This document shows positions 46,316 through 55,677 of a stretch of DNA of 64,000 nucleotides, piece after piece; position 1 is the first letter of the stretch; every line of letters begins with the position of its first letter. The notes beneath the pieces were generated by a model. It searched no databases, was not told where the DNA came from, and saw nothing but the letters and a program-made list of their open reading frames with translations. The stretch comes from Pectobacterium polaris (GTDB lineage: Bacteria > Pseudomonadota > Gammaproteobacteria > Enterobacterales > Enterobacteriaceae), in the NCBI RefSeq assembly GCF_002307355.1, contig NZ_CP017481.1, positions 3,596,001 to 3,660,000 on the forward strand, in the 5' to 3' direction. The position numbers and the translations under genes are program-made.

Positions 46316-47212
46316 TTAGCGCCCCAGATAAACGTCAATCACCTGTTCATTCGCCTGCACCTCGCGCAGCGATCCCTCTGCCAGCACCTGCCCCTGATGC
46401 AGCACGGTGACACGGTCGGCGATGCTCTCGACAAAGCCCATATCGTGTTCCACTACCATCAGCGAGTGTTTGCCCGCCAGACTGCGAAATAGCTCGGCGG
46501 TATAGGCCGTTTCGGCGTCCGTCATCCCCGCCGCAGGTTCATCAAGCAGCAGTAGATGCGGCTCTTGTACCAGCAGCATGCCAATCTCCAGAAACTGCTT
46601 TTGCCCGTGCGACAGCAGCCCCGCAGGTCGCTGCCGTTCATGACCGAGCCGCAGCAGCGCCAGCGTCTCATCAATCCGGTCACGCTGCTCGCTGTTCAGT
46701 CTGGCACGCAGGCTCGCCCACACCGATTTGTCGGTTTTCAGCGCGATGTCGAGATTTTCAAACACCGTCAGCGCTTCAAACACGGTCGGCTTTTGGAATT
46801 TCCGGCCAATTCCCGCGCGGGCAATGTCTACCGGCGACAGCGTCGTCAGGTCGGTGTATTGATCGTAAAACACCTTGCCGTTATCTGGTCGCGTTTTACC
46901 GGTGATGACATCCATCAGCGTGGTTTTCCCCGCGCCGTTTGGGCCGATGATGCAGCGCAGTTCGCCCACACCAATCTGTAACGAGAGATCGGTAAGCGCA
47001 CGGAAGCCGTCAAAACTCACGTTAATCTTGTCAAGTTGCAGCACCGGATCGGTCTGATGCCGATGGCGATCCGACGGATGCGGCTGCGCGAACTTTGGCT
47101 CCGTCAATACGGGCTGAGCCGCGACAGTTTGTGAAGGCGCGGTTTGTGAAGGCATGGCTTGTGAAAGCACGTCTTGTACTGGAACCGATGGCACAGATAA
47201 AGACTCAGTCAT
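46316..47212 (-). CDS. urtD: Urea ABC transporter ATP-binding protein UrtD
   Basis: 298 residues. LivG-type ATPase: Walker A GPNGAGKTT, signature LSHGQKQFLEIGM, Walker B LLLLDEPAAGMTDAE. The first ~50 residues are a low-complexity Pro/Gln/Ser-rich extension (SQAMPSQTAPSQTVAAQP) not part of the ATPase; whether translated is unclear, since the next start would be internal. Overlaps urtC by 8 bases. Confidence 0.9.
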   Translation of the reverse strand: MTESLSVPSVPVQDVLSQAMPSQTAPSQTVAAQPVLTEPKFAQPHPSDRHRHQTDPVLQLDKINVSFDGFRALTDLSLQIGVGELRCIIGPNGAGKTTLMDVITGKTRPDNGKVFYDQYTDLTTLSPVDIARAGIGRKFQKPTVFEALTVFENLDIALKTDKSVWASLRARLNSEQRDRIDETLALLRLGHERQRPAGLLSHGQKQFLEIGMLLVQEPHLLLLDEPAAGMTDAETAYTAELFRSLAGKHSLMVVEHDMGFVESIADRVTVLHQGQVLAEGSLREVQANEQVIDVYLGR

Positions 47213-48293
47213 GTTTCTTCCTCGTCAGCAGTCCAATCACGCCACGCGGCAAAAACAGCGTGACGAGAATAAACATCAGCCCCAAAAAGAACAGCCAGTA
47301 TTCGGGAAAGGCCACGGTAAACCAGCTTTTCGCCCCGTTGACGATACCCGCACCGAGCAGCGGTCCGATTAACGTCCCGCGCCCACCCAGCGCCACCCAA
47401 ATAGCAGCTTCGATGGAGTTGGTCGGCGACATTTCGCCAGGATTGATAATGCCGACCTGCGGCACATACAGCGCGCCAGCCAGCCCGCACAGCACGGCGG
47501 AAAGTGTCCAGACAAACAGCTTGAAGCCTTTCGGATCGTAGCCGCAGAACATCAGACGGTTTTCCGCATCGCGCACCGCTGTGAGTACGCGGCCAAATTT
47601 ACTGCGCGCCAGCGCAAATCCCACCAGCAGGCTGGCAATCAACAGCAGCACGGTAGCGACAAATAGCCCAATGCGCGTACCCGTGGCCGTAATGGGGAAA
47701 CCGAGCAGCGTCGTAAAGCCGGTAAACCCGTTATTGCCGCCAAAGCCGGTTTCGTTACGGAAAAACAGCAGCATACCGGCGTAGGTCAGCGCCTGCGTCA
47801 TGATCGAGAAATACACGCCTTTGATTTTGGAGCGGAACGCGAACCAGCCGAACACAAATGCCAGCACGCCCGGCACCAGCACAATCAGGCACAGCGCCCA
47901 AGCAAAGTACTGGGTTCCCGCCCAGAACCACGGCAGTTCCGTCCACGACAGAAATGACATAAACGCAGGCATTCCTTCACCAGCGGCCTGTCGCATCAGG
48001 TACATGCCCATCGCGTAGCCACCCAGCGCGAAAAACAGGCCGTGACCGAGCGACAGCAGTCCGGCGTAGCCCCACACCAGATCCAGCGCGACGGCGACAA
48101 TCGCATAGCACAGAATTTTGCCGATCAGCGTCAGCGTATAGGTCGAGATCGCTAGCGGGTTCTCTGCGGGCAACAGCGCGAGAAACGGCAGGATCAGCAA
48201 AGCCAGAAACGCGATCGACCCCAGGCTAAGCATGAGCCGCGGCGCGCGCTGCGTCAGCGTTATCGTCACGGGTTGCGTAATAGGTTGCGTCAT
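47205..48293 (-). CDS. urtC: Urea ABC transporter permease UrtC
   Basis: 362 residues, about ten membrane segments. LivM-type core with LGHGLFFALGGYAMGMYLMR, GWFAFRSKIKGVYFSIMTQA and the ATPase-docking loop (VRDAENRLMFCGYD). Start touches the urtB stop (one-base overlap), so coupled translation. Confidence 0.9.
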   Translation of the reverse strand: MTQPITQPVTITLTQRAPRLMLSLGSIAFLALLILPFLALLPAENPLAISTYTLTLIGKILCYAIVAVALDLVWGYAGLLSLGHGLFFALGGYAMGMYLMRQAAGEGMPAFMSFLSWTELPWFWAGTQYFAWALCLIVLVPGVLAFVFGWFAFRSKIKGVYFSIMTQALTYAGMLLFFRNETGFGGNNGFTGFTTLLGFPITATGTRIGLFVATVLLLIASLLVGFALARSKFGRVLTAVRDAENRLMFCGYDPKGFKLFVWTLSAVLCGLAGALYVPQVGIINPGEMSPTNSIEAAIWVALGGRGTLIGPLLGAGIVNGAKSWFTVAFPEYWLFFLGLMFILVTLFLPRGVIGLLTRKKHD

Positions 48294-49882
48294 CAGTCAA
48301 TCACCCGTCCTTTGAATGCAAACAGCCCCTGTGGCCGTTTCTGAATAAACAGCACGATCAATACCAGAATGACGATTTTTCCCAGCACAGCACCAATCTG
48401 CGGTTCGAGCACTTTGTTGAGAATGCCGAGGCTGAACGCGGCGACCACCGTCCCCGCCAGTTGTCCGACGCCGCCCAGCACGACGACGAGGAATGAATCG
48501 ATGATGTAGCCCTGTCCCAGCTCCGGCCCGACGTTGCCCAACTGCGACAGCGCCACACCGCCCAGCCCGGCGATGCCGGAGCCCAGCCCAAAGGCCAGCA
48601 TATCGACACGTCCGGTCGGCACGCCGCAGCAGTCCGCCATCGCCCGGTTTTGTGTCACCGCCCGTACATTCATGCCAAGACGGGTTTTATTGAGGATTAA
48701 CCAAGTGAGCAGCAGCACGCCGAGGACGAACACAATCACCGCGATGCGGTTATACGGCAGTACCAGATTCGGCAGCAGGCGCAGCCCACCGGACAGCCAC
48801 GCGGGGTTTGCGACTTCCAGATTTTGCGTACCGAACAGCATCCGCACCAGTTGGATCAGCATCAGGCTAATCCCCCAGGTCGCCAGCAGCGTTTCCAGCG
48901 GTCGGCCATAAAGATGACGAATCACCGTGCGTTCCAGCACCATACCGACGCTGGCGGTGATAAAGAAGGCAACAGGCAGCGCCAACAGCGGATAATACGC
49001 CAGCCAGCTCGGCGCAAACTGCTGGCACAGCGACTGCACCAGCCAGGTTGCATACGCGCCCAGCATCAGCATTTCGCCGTGCGCCATATTGATGACACCC
49101 AGCAGCCCGTAAGTAATAGCCAGTCCCAGCGCCGCCAGCAGCAGGATAGAGCCGAGCGACAGCCCGGTAAACGCCTGCCCCAGCAGATCGCCGACGATCA
49201 AACTTTGCTTAATCTGATCCAGACTTTCCTGCGCCGCCGCCCGCACGCCGGTATCTGGTTCGTTCTGCACCTGCGTCAACGGCTGTAAGCGCGCCTGCAT
49301 CTGCGGGTCGCCGGTCTGCCCTAAACGTTTGACCGCCTCAAGGCGTACCAGCGGATTGGGATCGTTTAACTGCCGCGTCGCAATAGCGGTATTCAGCGCA
49401 TCATGCACCTGCGCATCTTTTTCTACCCCAAGACGCTGTACCAACAGCGGCAGCTGTTCCGCACTGCTGTCGCTTTGCAACTGCCGTACGGCATTCAGGC
49501 GCGTTGCGGCGTCATCGCTGACGAGCTGATGCGAAGCCAGCGCGGTGGCAACCAGCCCGCGCAGGCGGTTATTCATAAACAGTTTTTTGGTCGCGCCAAC
49601 CGGTTCCGCATTCCCTTCCAGCTGCGTTAGCGTGCCCTGCACATCCATAAACGGCTGCTGGTTCCGATCGAGCACAACCGACTCGTCGCGCAACGCCTGT
49701 AACAACGGCAAGCGTGCGGGTTCCGGCGTGGCGGCCCATTGTTGCAACAGTTCGGCCTGCTGCGTGCGATTAGCCGCAGCGAAATCGGCCGCCGGCCCGG
49801 CCAGTGCCAGCACGGGAAACATCAGACACAGCGACAGCACAAACGTAGATAATCGATGACTCATCATCGCAATGTCCGCCAT
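48293..49882 (-). CDS. urtB: Urea ABC transporter permease UrtB
   Basis: 529 residues. An N-terminal signal/anchor and a ~190-residue periplasmic HEAT-like domain (RLNAVRQLQSDSSAEQL, VRLEAVKRLGQTGD) precede the LivH-type permease (GLLGVINMAHGEMLMLGAYA, VTQNRAMADCCG). This long N-terminal extension is typical of UrtB. Start could also be ATG 49864. Confidence 0.85.
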   Translation of the reverse strand: MADIAMMSHRLSTFVLSLCLMFPVLALAGPAADFAAANRTQQAELLQQWAATPEPARLPLLQALRDESVVLDRNQQPFMDVQGTLTQLEGNAEPVGATKKLFMNNRLRGLVATALASHQLVSDDAATRLNAVRQLQSDSSAEQLPLLVQRLGVEKDAQVHDALNTAIATRQLNDPNPLVRLEAVKRLGQTGDPQMQARLQPLTQVQNEPDTGVRAAAQESLDQIKQSLIVGDLLGQAFTGLSLGSILLLAALGLAITYGLLGVINMAHGEMLMLGAYATWLVQSLCQQFAPSWLAYYPLLALPVAFFITASVGMVLERTVIRHLYGRPLETLLATWGISLMLIQLVRMLFGTQNLEVANPAWLSGGLRLLPNLVLPYNRIAVIVFVLGVLLLTWLILNKTRLGMNVRAVTQNRAMADCCGVPTGRVDMLAFGLGSGIAGLGGVALSQLGNVGPELGQGYIIDSFLVVVLGGVGQLAGTVVAAFSLGILNKVLEPQIGAVLGKIVILVLIVLFIQKRPQGLFAFKGRVID

Positions 49883-49898
49883 ATAAGAGAGGGAGTAT

Positions 49899-49922
49899 CC
49901 CCGTCCGACATGCTGGACGGGG
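49899..49922 (-). other. Intercistronic hairpin between urtA and urtB
   Basis: CCCCGTCC and GGACGGGG, 8 bp, loop of 8. Such stems after a binding-protein gene often stabilise the upstream mRNA, so UrtA exceeds its permease. Confidence 0.6.
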
Positions 49923-49938
49923 CGTATAGGAACAATGC

Positions 49939-51207
49939 TTACTGCGCGGCTTTGATTGGATGATCGGGCTTCTTATCGTTACCGGCGATGTACGGGCTCC
50001 ACGGCTGAGCGCGAACCGGCTGATCGGTTTGCCAGACCACGTTGAACTGACCGTTTTCCTCAATCTCACCAATCATCACCGGCTTGTGCAGGTGGTGGTT
50101 GGTCTTGTCCATCGTCAACGTAAAGCCATCCGGTGCGGCAAAGGTCTGTCCGGCCATCGCGGCGCGGACTTTATCCACGTCCGTGGTGCCCGCTTTCTCT
50201 ACCGCCTGCGCCCACATATGAATGCCGACATACGTGGCCTCCATCGGATCGTTCGTCACCACCGTGCCCGCATTCGGCAAGTTTTTCGCTTTAGCATAGG
50301 CTTTGTAGGCTTCCACGAAGTCGGCATTGGTTGGGTTATCGACCGACTCAAAGTAGTTCCACGCGGCTAAATGGCCGACCAGCGGCTTGGTGTCGATCCC
50401 GCGCAGCTCTTCTTCACCGACAGAGAACGCGATAACCGGCACATCGGTGGCTTTGATTCCCTGATTCGCCAGCTCTTTATAGAACGGCACATTGGAATCA
50501 CCGTTGATGGTGGAAACCACTGCGGTTTTACCGCCCGTCGAGAACTTCTTGATGTTGGAAACGATGGTTTGATAATCGCTGTGGCCAAACGGCGTATAGA
50601 CTTCCTCAATATCTTTGTCCTGTACGCCTTTGGAATGCAGGAACGCGCGCAGAATCTTGTTGGTGGTGCGCGGATACACATAGTCCGTACCCAGCAGGAA
50701 GAAACGCTTCGCCGCCCCGCCGTCTTCGCTCATCAGATATTCCACCGCAGGGATCGCCTGCTGATTTGGGGCCGCGCCGGTGTAGAACACGTTCGGCGAC
50801 ATCTCTTCGCCTTCATACTGCACCGGGTAGAACAGCAGCCCGTTCAGTTCCTCGAATACTGGCAGAACCGATTTACGCGACACCGAGGTCCAACAGCCGA
50901 ACACCACCGCCGCTTTGTCCTGCGTCAGCAACTGACGCGCCTTTTCGGCAAACAGCGGCCAGTTTGACGCCGGATCGACCACCACCGGCTCCAGTTTTTT
51001 ACCCAACACGCCGCCTTTGGCGTTGATTTCATCAATAGCCATCAGCGCCACATCCTTCAGCGGCGTTTCCGAAATCGCCATCGTGCCGGACAGCGAATGC
51101 ATAATCCCGACCTTGATGGTGTCCGCCGCCTGCACGCTCCAGGTCAACCCCATACCAACCACTGTCGCAGAAAGCGCAAAAATTTTTAGCAATGAACGTC
51201 TTTTCAT
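49939..51207 (-). CDS. urtA: Urea ABC transporter substrate-binding protein UrtA
   Basis: 422 residues. Signal peptide ending VQA at ~27. Type-I periplasmic binding fold with KVGIMHSLSGTMAISETPLK, GCWTSVSRKSVLPVFEELNG, FYPVQYEGEE and NYFESVDNPTN, the urea/short-amide branch. Its ATG overlaps the stop of the gntR gene by four bases. Confidence 0.9.
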   Translation of the reverse strand: MKRRSLLKIFALSATVVGMGLTWSVQAADTIKVGIMHSLSGTMAISETPLKDVALMAIDEINAKGGVLGKKLEPVVVDPASNWPLFAEKARQLLTQDKAAVVFGCWTSVSRKSVLPVFEELNGLLFYPVQYEGEEMSPNVFYTGAAPNQQAIPAVEYLMSEDGGAAKRFFLLGTDYVYPRTTNKILRAFLHSKGVQDKDIEEVYTPFGHSDYQTIVSNIKKFSTGGKTAVVSTINGDSNVPFYKELANQGIKATDVPVIAFSVGEEELRGIDTKPLVGHLAAWNYFESVDNPTNADFVEAYKAYAKAKNLPNAGTVVTNDPMEATYVGIHMWAQAVEKAGTTDVDKVRAAMAGQTFAAPDGFTLTMDKTNHHLHKPVMIGEIEENGQFNVVWQTDQPVRAQPWSPYIAGNDKKPDHPIKAAQ

Positions 51208-51977
51208 TTATTAGCCCTTAAGTCGTGTTGAGTGAGAATGGAATCGTGTGAGGCGTCAGGTGCAACCACTTCCGTTGAAACAGATTGAGGCCGCGCCTGC
51301 TGTAGCATGTGTAAGGTGATCTTCCTGACTTCGGCCTTACTGACGGCAATGTGGTCGGTCAGAATGCGCTGCGCCTCCTCGGTGTGCTGTTGCAATATCG
51401 CCAGCAGAATGCGGGCGTGTTCTTTATAGGTCGCGTCGATACGATCTTCACGGGTGAAATCGAGACGGCGAATAATGCGGATTTTCTCCGTCAGTTCGCC
51501 GTGGACCCGCGCCATTTCGCTGTTGCCCGCCGCCGTCACCAGCCCACGGTGAAACCCTTCGTCGTAGCGCGAGACGATCTTGCCGTCGTCCAGTCGCGGA
51601 TCCTCAATCCAGAAGCGTTTCAGGTCCGCCAATAGCTCGGCGCAGCGCCCCGGCGGCATCCCGCACAGCCGTCGAATGGCTTCGCGCTCCAGCACAATGC
51701 GAAAGTCATACAGTTCTTCAAAATATTCGAAATCGAACGGGCGAACCTGCCAGCCGCTGCGGAAATAGACTTCGACATAGCCTTCCCGCTCCAGCCAGAA
51801 CAGCGCCTGACGCACCGGCGTACGGCTGACCGACATCCGTTCGGCAATCTCATTTTCACTAAAGCGGTCACCCGGCATCAGGCGAAAGTCGAAAATGTCG
51901 TTTTTCAGCGTTTGATACACCCGCTCCGCCAGCGCTTCCGGGCGATCTTTACTGCTCTTTTGTGTGCCTGCTCGCAT
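51204..51977 (-). CDS. GntR-family regulator (FCD/FadR subfamily) of urea use
   Basis: 257 residues. The winged helix shows RFSENEIAERMSVSRTPVRQALFWLER; the FCD domain follows with the metal-binding His/Asp set (RYDEGFHRGLVTAAGN). It lies inside the urea operon, between urea carboxylase and urtA, overlapping urtA by ATGA. A FadR-type palindrome stands before the first gene of the operon and is a likely target. Confidence 0.85.
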   Translation of the reverse strand: MRAGTQKSSKDRPEALAERVYQTLKNDIFDFRLMPGDRFSENEIAERMSVSRTPVRQALFWLEREGYVEVYFRSGWQVRPFDFEYFEELYDFRIVLEREAIRRLCGMPPGRCAELLADLKRFWIEDPRLDDGKIVSRYDEGFHRGLVTAAGNSEMARVHGELTEKIRIIRRLDFTREDRIDATYKEHARILLAILQQHTEEAQRILTDHIAVSKAEVRKITLHMLQQARPQSVSTEVVAPDASHDSILTQHDLRANK

Positions 51978-52062
51978 CGTGTTCTCCGCCTTTGCCGTTT
52001 ATTTAGGTTCGCGCCTTATTCCAGCCTGTCCTTTTGTTCTAACCGCTTGTTCCAACCGCTGC

Positions 52063-55000
52063 CTACTCCAACCACAGCAAGGCATCGCCGGGGCTGACTG
52101 GTCGACCCGGCTGGCAGCCGATGCGTTTTACTCGGCCGGACTGCGGCGCACTAATCGTCAGCTCCATCTTCATCGCTTCAACGATAATCAGCGGCTGTCC
52201 GGCTTCGATGACATCCCCCACGTTCACTAACACTTTCCAGATGTTGCCGTTCATATCCGCGCTGACCTGAAACGCGCTCTCGTCGTTTTCCACAGGAGCG
52301 GCCGAAACCACGTCCTGCGGCGTGCTGTCATCCTCCTGCTGCCACAGCGCCACTTCCGTTTCAAACGCCGTGGCCTGACGCTGGCGGAACGCGGCAATAT
52401 CGTCGGCTTGCGCCGTCAGGAAGCGCGAGTGTTCAGCAAAATCAAATTCGGTTTCTTCGATGCGGATCGCCGCACGTCCTTCGCGGAAGTCATCGCGCAG
52501 CGCCGTGAGTTCGGCTTCGCTGACTGGGTAGAATCGCACCTGATCGAAGAAGCGCAGCAACCACGGTTCACCCGCAATGAACTGATCGTTTTTGAGGAAT
52601 TTGTTCCAGATAGGCAGCGTGCGCCCCACCAGTTGATAGCCGCCCGGCGAGTCCATGCCATAGATGCACATGTACATCCCACCGATACCGACGGTGCCTT
52701 CGGCAGTGAAGGTGCGCGCCGGATTGTATTTGGAACTCAGTAGACGGTGGCGCGGATCGACCGGCACCGCACAGGGTGCGCCGAGATAAACGTCACCTAA
52801 TCCCAGAATCAGGTAGCTGGCATCGAAAATGATGTCGCGCACGTCATTACGGCTCGGCAAGCCGTTAATGCGCTGAATGAAATCGACGTTATTCGGCAGC
52901 CAGGGGGCACTAGTACGTACGGTTTCACGGTAGCGCTCCACCGCGCCGAGCGTGGCGCTGTCTTCAAACGCCATCGGCAAATAGACGATCCGCGACGGCA
53001 CTTTCATCTGGCTCACATCGCCAAGCTGACGTTCCAAATGCAGCAGCACGTCCAGCAGCGCACGCTGGCGGAGAACCCGACTGTCGTAACGCACCTGTAG
53101 CGACCGTACGCCGGGCGATAGCTCTTCTATCCCCGCCGTTTCTGAGGCGCGGATCGCCGCCATTAACAGATGAACGCGTAGGCGCAGCGCCAGATCCAGC
53201 ACGTTGTCGCCGTATTCGATCAGAACGTAGTTATCTCCCGCCTGACGATACACGGCAGCGGGTGTCGTCGCGGTGGCGGGTACCGCAGCCAGCACCGTGG
53301 CGGAACCCAATTCCGTTGTTGCCAACGACGGCACGTCAAACGCGGGTGAATGCGCCGTTCCCAGCGTGGACACGCAGGTAGACTGCGCCTGTTCCAGCGC
53401 CAGCGCTTCATCCGCGCTAATGGGATGGAAACGGATACGGTCGCCGGGCTTCACCTGACCAACTTTCCACAGTTCCGCTTTGGCGATGGTGACCGGACAG
53501 ACAAACCCGCCCAGACTCGGCCCGTCCCGCGTGAGGATCACTGGGAAATCGCCGGTAAAATTCACAGCGCCAATGGCGTATTCACAGTCGTGAACGTTGG
53601 AAGGATGCAGGCCAGCCTCGCCGCCGTTCGCCCGCGTCCAGGTAGGTTTTGGCCCGACCAGACGCACGCCCAGCCGATTTGAGTTGTAGTGCACCTGCCA
53701 TTCTGCTGCGAAGAATTCATCAATCGCCGCGTGGGTAAAGAAGTCCGGCGCGCCGTGCGGGCCATAGAGCACGCCAATGCGCCACTCATCGCCATACGGC
53801 GGAATCAGCGTGGCGTCCACGGCCTGCGGTGCGCTCACCGGCGCGGGCGTGGTGCAGGCAGGCAAGTCGGGTTGAGAAATCGCCAGCATATCCGCCACGC
53901 GCAGCGTTCGCCCGGCGTGACCGCCAAATTCCCCCAGCGCGAAAGTCGAGCGGCTGCCGAGATACTGCGGCACATCAATGCCGTTACGCACCGCCAGATA
54001 GGTGCGACAGCCGGACTGCGCACGCCCCAGCGTCAGCGTTTGCCCCGCCGCTACCGTCACTGGCTGCCAGTACGGCACCGTTTTCCCATCCAGCGTCGCC
54101 GGACAGTCTCCTCCCGTCAGCGCAATTACCGCCTCGCGGTGAAAACGGAGCGTCGGGCCTTGCAGCGTAAACTCCAGCCCTGACGCTGCCTCATCGTTGC
54201 CAACGATACGGTTCGCCAGACGGAATGCGAAATCGTCCATCGGGCCGGACGGCGGTACGCCGATATCCCAATAGCCAAGGCGTCCGGGGTAGTCCTGCAC
54301 GCTGCTCCAGGTGCCAGGTTGAATCACTTCAATCATCGACGCGGACGGCGTAAAGCTGTCGAGCATCCGCGTCCATACCGTTCCGTTGCGGAACGCGTCA
54401 GTAGCAATAATCTGGCGCAGGTAATCCAGATTGGTGGCAATGCCGTGCAAACGCGCGGCATTCAGTGCCTGCTGCATCTTCTCCAGTGCCAGTTCACGGG
54501 TTTCCGCGTGAACGATCAGTTTGGCGATCATCGGATCGTAATAGGCAGACACCTCGGTGCCTGTGCTCACCCAGCCGTCAACCCGCACACCATCGGGAAA
54601 CGCCACTTCGGTCAGCACGCCGGGGCTAGGCTGGAAATTTTTCAGCGGGTCTTCCGCATAAATGCGCACCTCAATCGCGGCCCCACGCGGTGCCTGCGTC
54701 AGTTGTGCCCAATCCAATGGCTCATCCGCCGCGACGCGCAGCATACATTCGACCAAATCCAGCCCGGTGACGCACTCCGTCACCGGATGTTCAACCTGCA
54801 AACGGGTATTCACTTCGAGGAAAAAGAACGCATCGCGCTCAGCGTCGTAGATATATTCCACCGTTCCCGCGCTGCGATAGTTAACCAGTTCGCCCAGTTT
54901 CACCGCCGAGGACAGCAGCGCGGCTCGCGTGGCGTCCGGCAAATGCGGTGCGGGGGTTTCTTCCACGACTTTCTGGTTACGGCGTTGCAGTGAGCAGTCG

Positions 55001-55677
55001 CGTTCGCCCAGCGCGACCACCCGGCCTTTGCCATCGCCAAAAATTTGTACTTCGACGTGACGCGCCCGATCGATGCAACGCTCAAGAAAGACGCCGGCAT
55101 CGCTAAAGAACTGTTCGCCCAAACGGCGCACGCTTTCCCACGCAGCCTGTAGCGCTACGGCATCCGCACAGCGCGTCAGGCCAATGCCGCCGCCCCCCGC
55201 GGTACTTTTCAGCATCACCGGATAGCCGATGTCTTCGGCGGCGACCAGCGCGTCCTCCAGCGAGGCCAGCAGCGGTGTTCCTGGCGTCATCGGCACGCCA
55301 GCGGCAGCGGCCAATTCACGGGCGCGGTGTTTCAGGCCAAACTCGCCAATTTGCTGTGCGGTTGGCCCGACAAACGCAATACCTGCTTTTTCACACGCGG
55401 CAGCAAACGGCAGACTTTCTGACAGAAAACCGTAGCCCGGCCAGACCGCCTCTGCCTTCGTCTGCTTTGCGGCAGCCAGTACCTTATCGATACACAGATA
55501 GCTGTCGCTGGCCTTCTCGCCGCCAATCGGTACGGCAATGTCTGCGTCTTTCACATGCTGCGCGTTTTTATCCGCATCGGAATACATCGCCACGCTGGTT
55601 ATTCCCAGGCGTTTCAGCGTACGAATGGCGCGGCAGGCAATTTCACCCCGGTTAGCGATCAATACCGTCTTAAACAT
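52063..55677 (-). CDS. uca: Urea carboxylase (biotin-dependent)
   Basis: 1204 residues from the ATG at 55677, where the family N-terminus MFKTVLIANRGEIACRAIRT starts. Biotin carboxylase domain ~1-450 (ATP-grasp, HVEVQIFGDGKGRVVALGER, EVNTRLQVEHPVTE). Middle: KipA/KipI-like carboxyltransferase domains (~465-1010, LTRDGPSLGGFVCPVT). C-terminus: biotinyl domain with VEAMKMEL (Lys biotinylated) at ~1168. Carboxylates urea to allophanate using ATP and bicarbonate. Overlaps the allophanate hydrolase stop by 8 bases. Not fused to the hydrolase, unlike yeast Dur1,2. Confidence 0.95.
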   Translation of the reverse strand: MFKTVLIANRGEIACRAIRTLKRLGITSVAMYSDADKNAQHVKDADIAVPIGGEKASDSYLCIDKVLAAAKQTKAEAVWPGYGFLSESLPFAAACEKAGIAFVGPTAQQIGEFGLKHRARELAAAAGVPMTPGTPLLASLEDALVAAEDIGYPVMLKSTAGGGGIGLTRCADAVALQAAWESVRRLGEQFFSDAGVFLERCIDRARHVEVQIFGDGKGRVVALGERDCSLQRRNQKVVEETPAPHLPDATRAALLSSAVKLGELVNYRSAGTVEYIYDAERDAFFFLEVNTRLQVEHPVTECVTGLDLVECMLRVAADEPLDWAQLTQAPRGAAIEVRIYAEDPLKNFQPSPGVLTEVAFPDGVRVDGWVSTGTEVSAYYDPMIAKLIVHAETRELALEKMQQALNAARLHGIATNLDYLRQIIATDAFRNGTVWTRMLDSFTPSASMIEVIQPGTWSSVQDYPGRLGYWDIGVPPSGPMDDFAFRLANRIVGNDEAASGLEFTLQGPTLRFHREAVIALTGGDCPATLDGKTVPYWQPVTVAAGQTLTLGRAQSGCRTYLAVRNGIDVPQYLGSRSTFALGEFGGHAGRTLRVADMLAISQPDLPACTTPAPVSAPQAVDATLIPPYGDEWRIGVLYGPHGAPDFFTHAAIDEFFAAEWQVHYNSNRLGVRLVGPKPTWTRANGGEAGLHPSNVHDCEYAIGAVNFTGDFPVILTRDGPSLGGFVCPVTIAKAELWKVGQVKPGDRIRFHPISADEALALEQAQSTCVSTLGTAHSPAFDVPSLATTELGSATVLAAVPATATTPAAVYRQAGDNYVLIEYGDNVLDLALRLRVHLLMAAIRASETAGIEELSPGVRSLQVRYDSRVLRQRALLDVLLHLERQLGDVSQMKVPSRIVYLPMAFEDSATLGAVERYRETVRTSAPWLPNNVDFIQRINGLPSRNDVRDIIFDASYLILGLGDVYLGAPCAVPVDPRHRLLSSKYNPARTFTAEGTVGIGGMYMCIYGMDSPGGYQLVGRTLPIWNKFLKNDQFIAGEPWLLRFFDQVRFYPVSEAELTALRDDFREGRAAIRIEETEFDFAEHSRFLTAQADDIAAFRQRQATAFETEVALWQQEDDSTPQDVVSAAPVENDESAFQVSADMNGNIWKVLVNVGDVIEAGQPLIIVEAMKMELTISAPQSGRVKRIGCQPGRPVSPGDALLWLE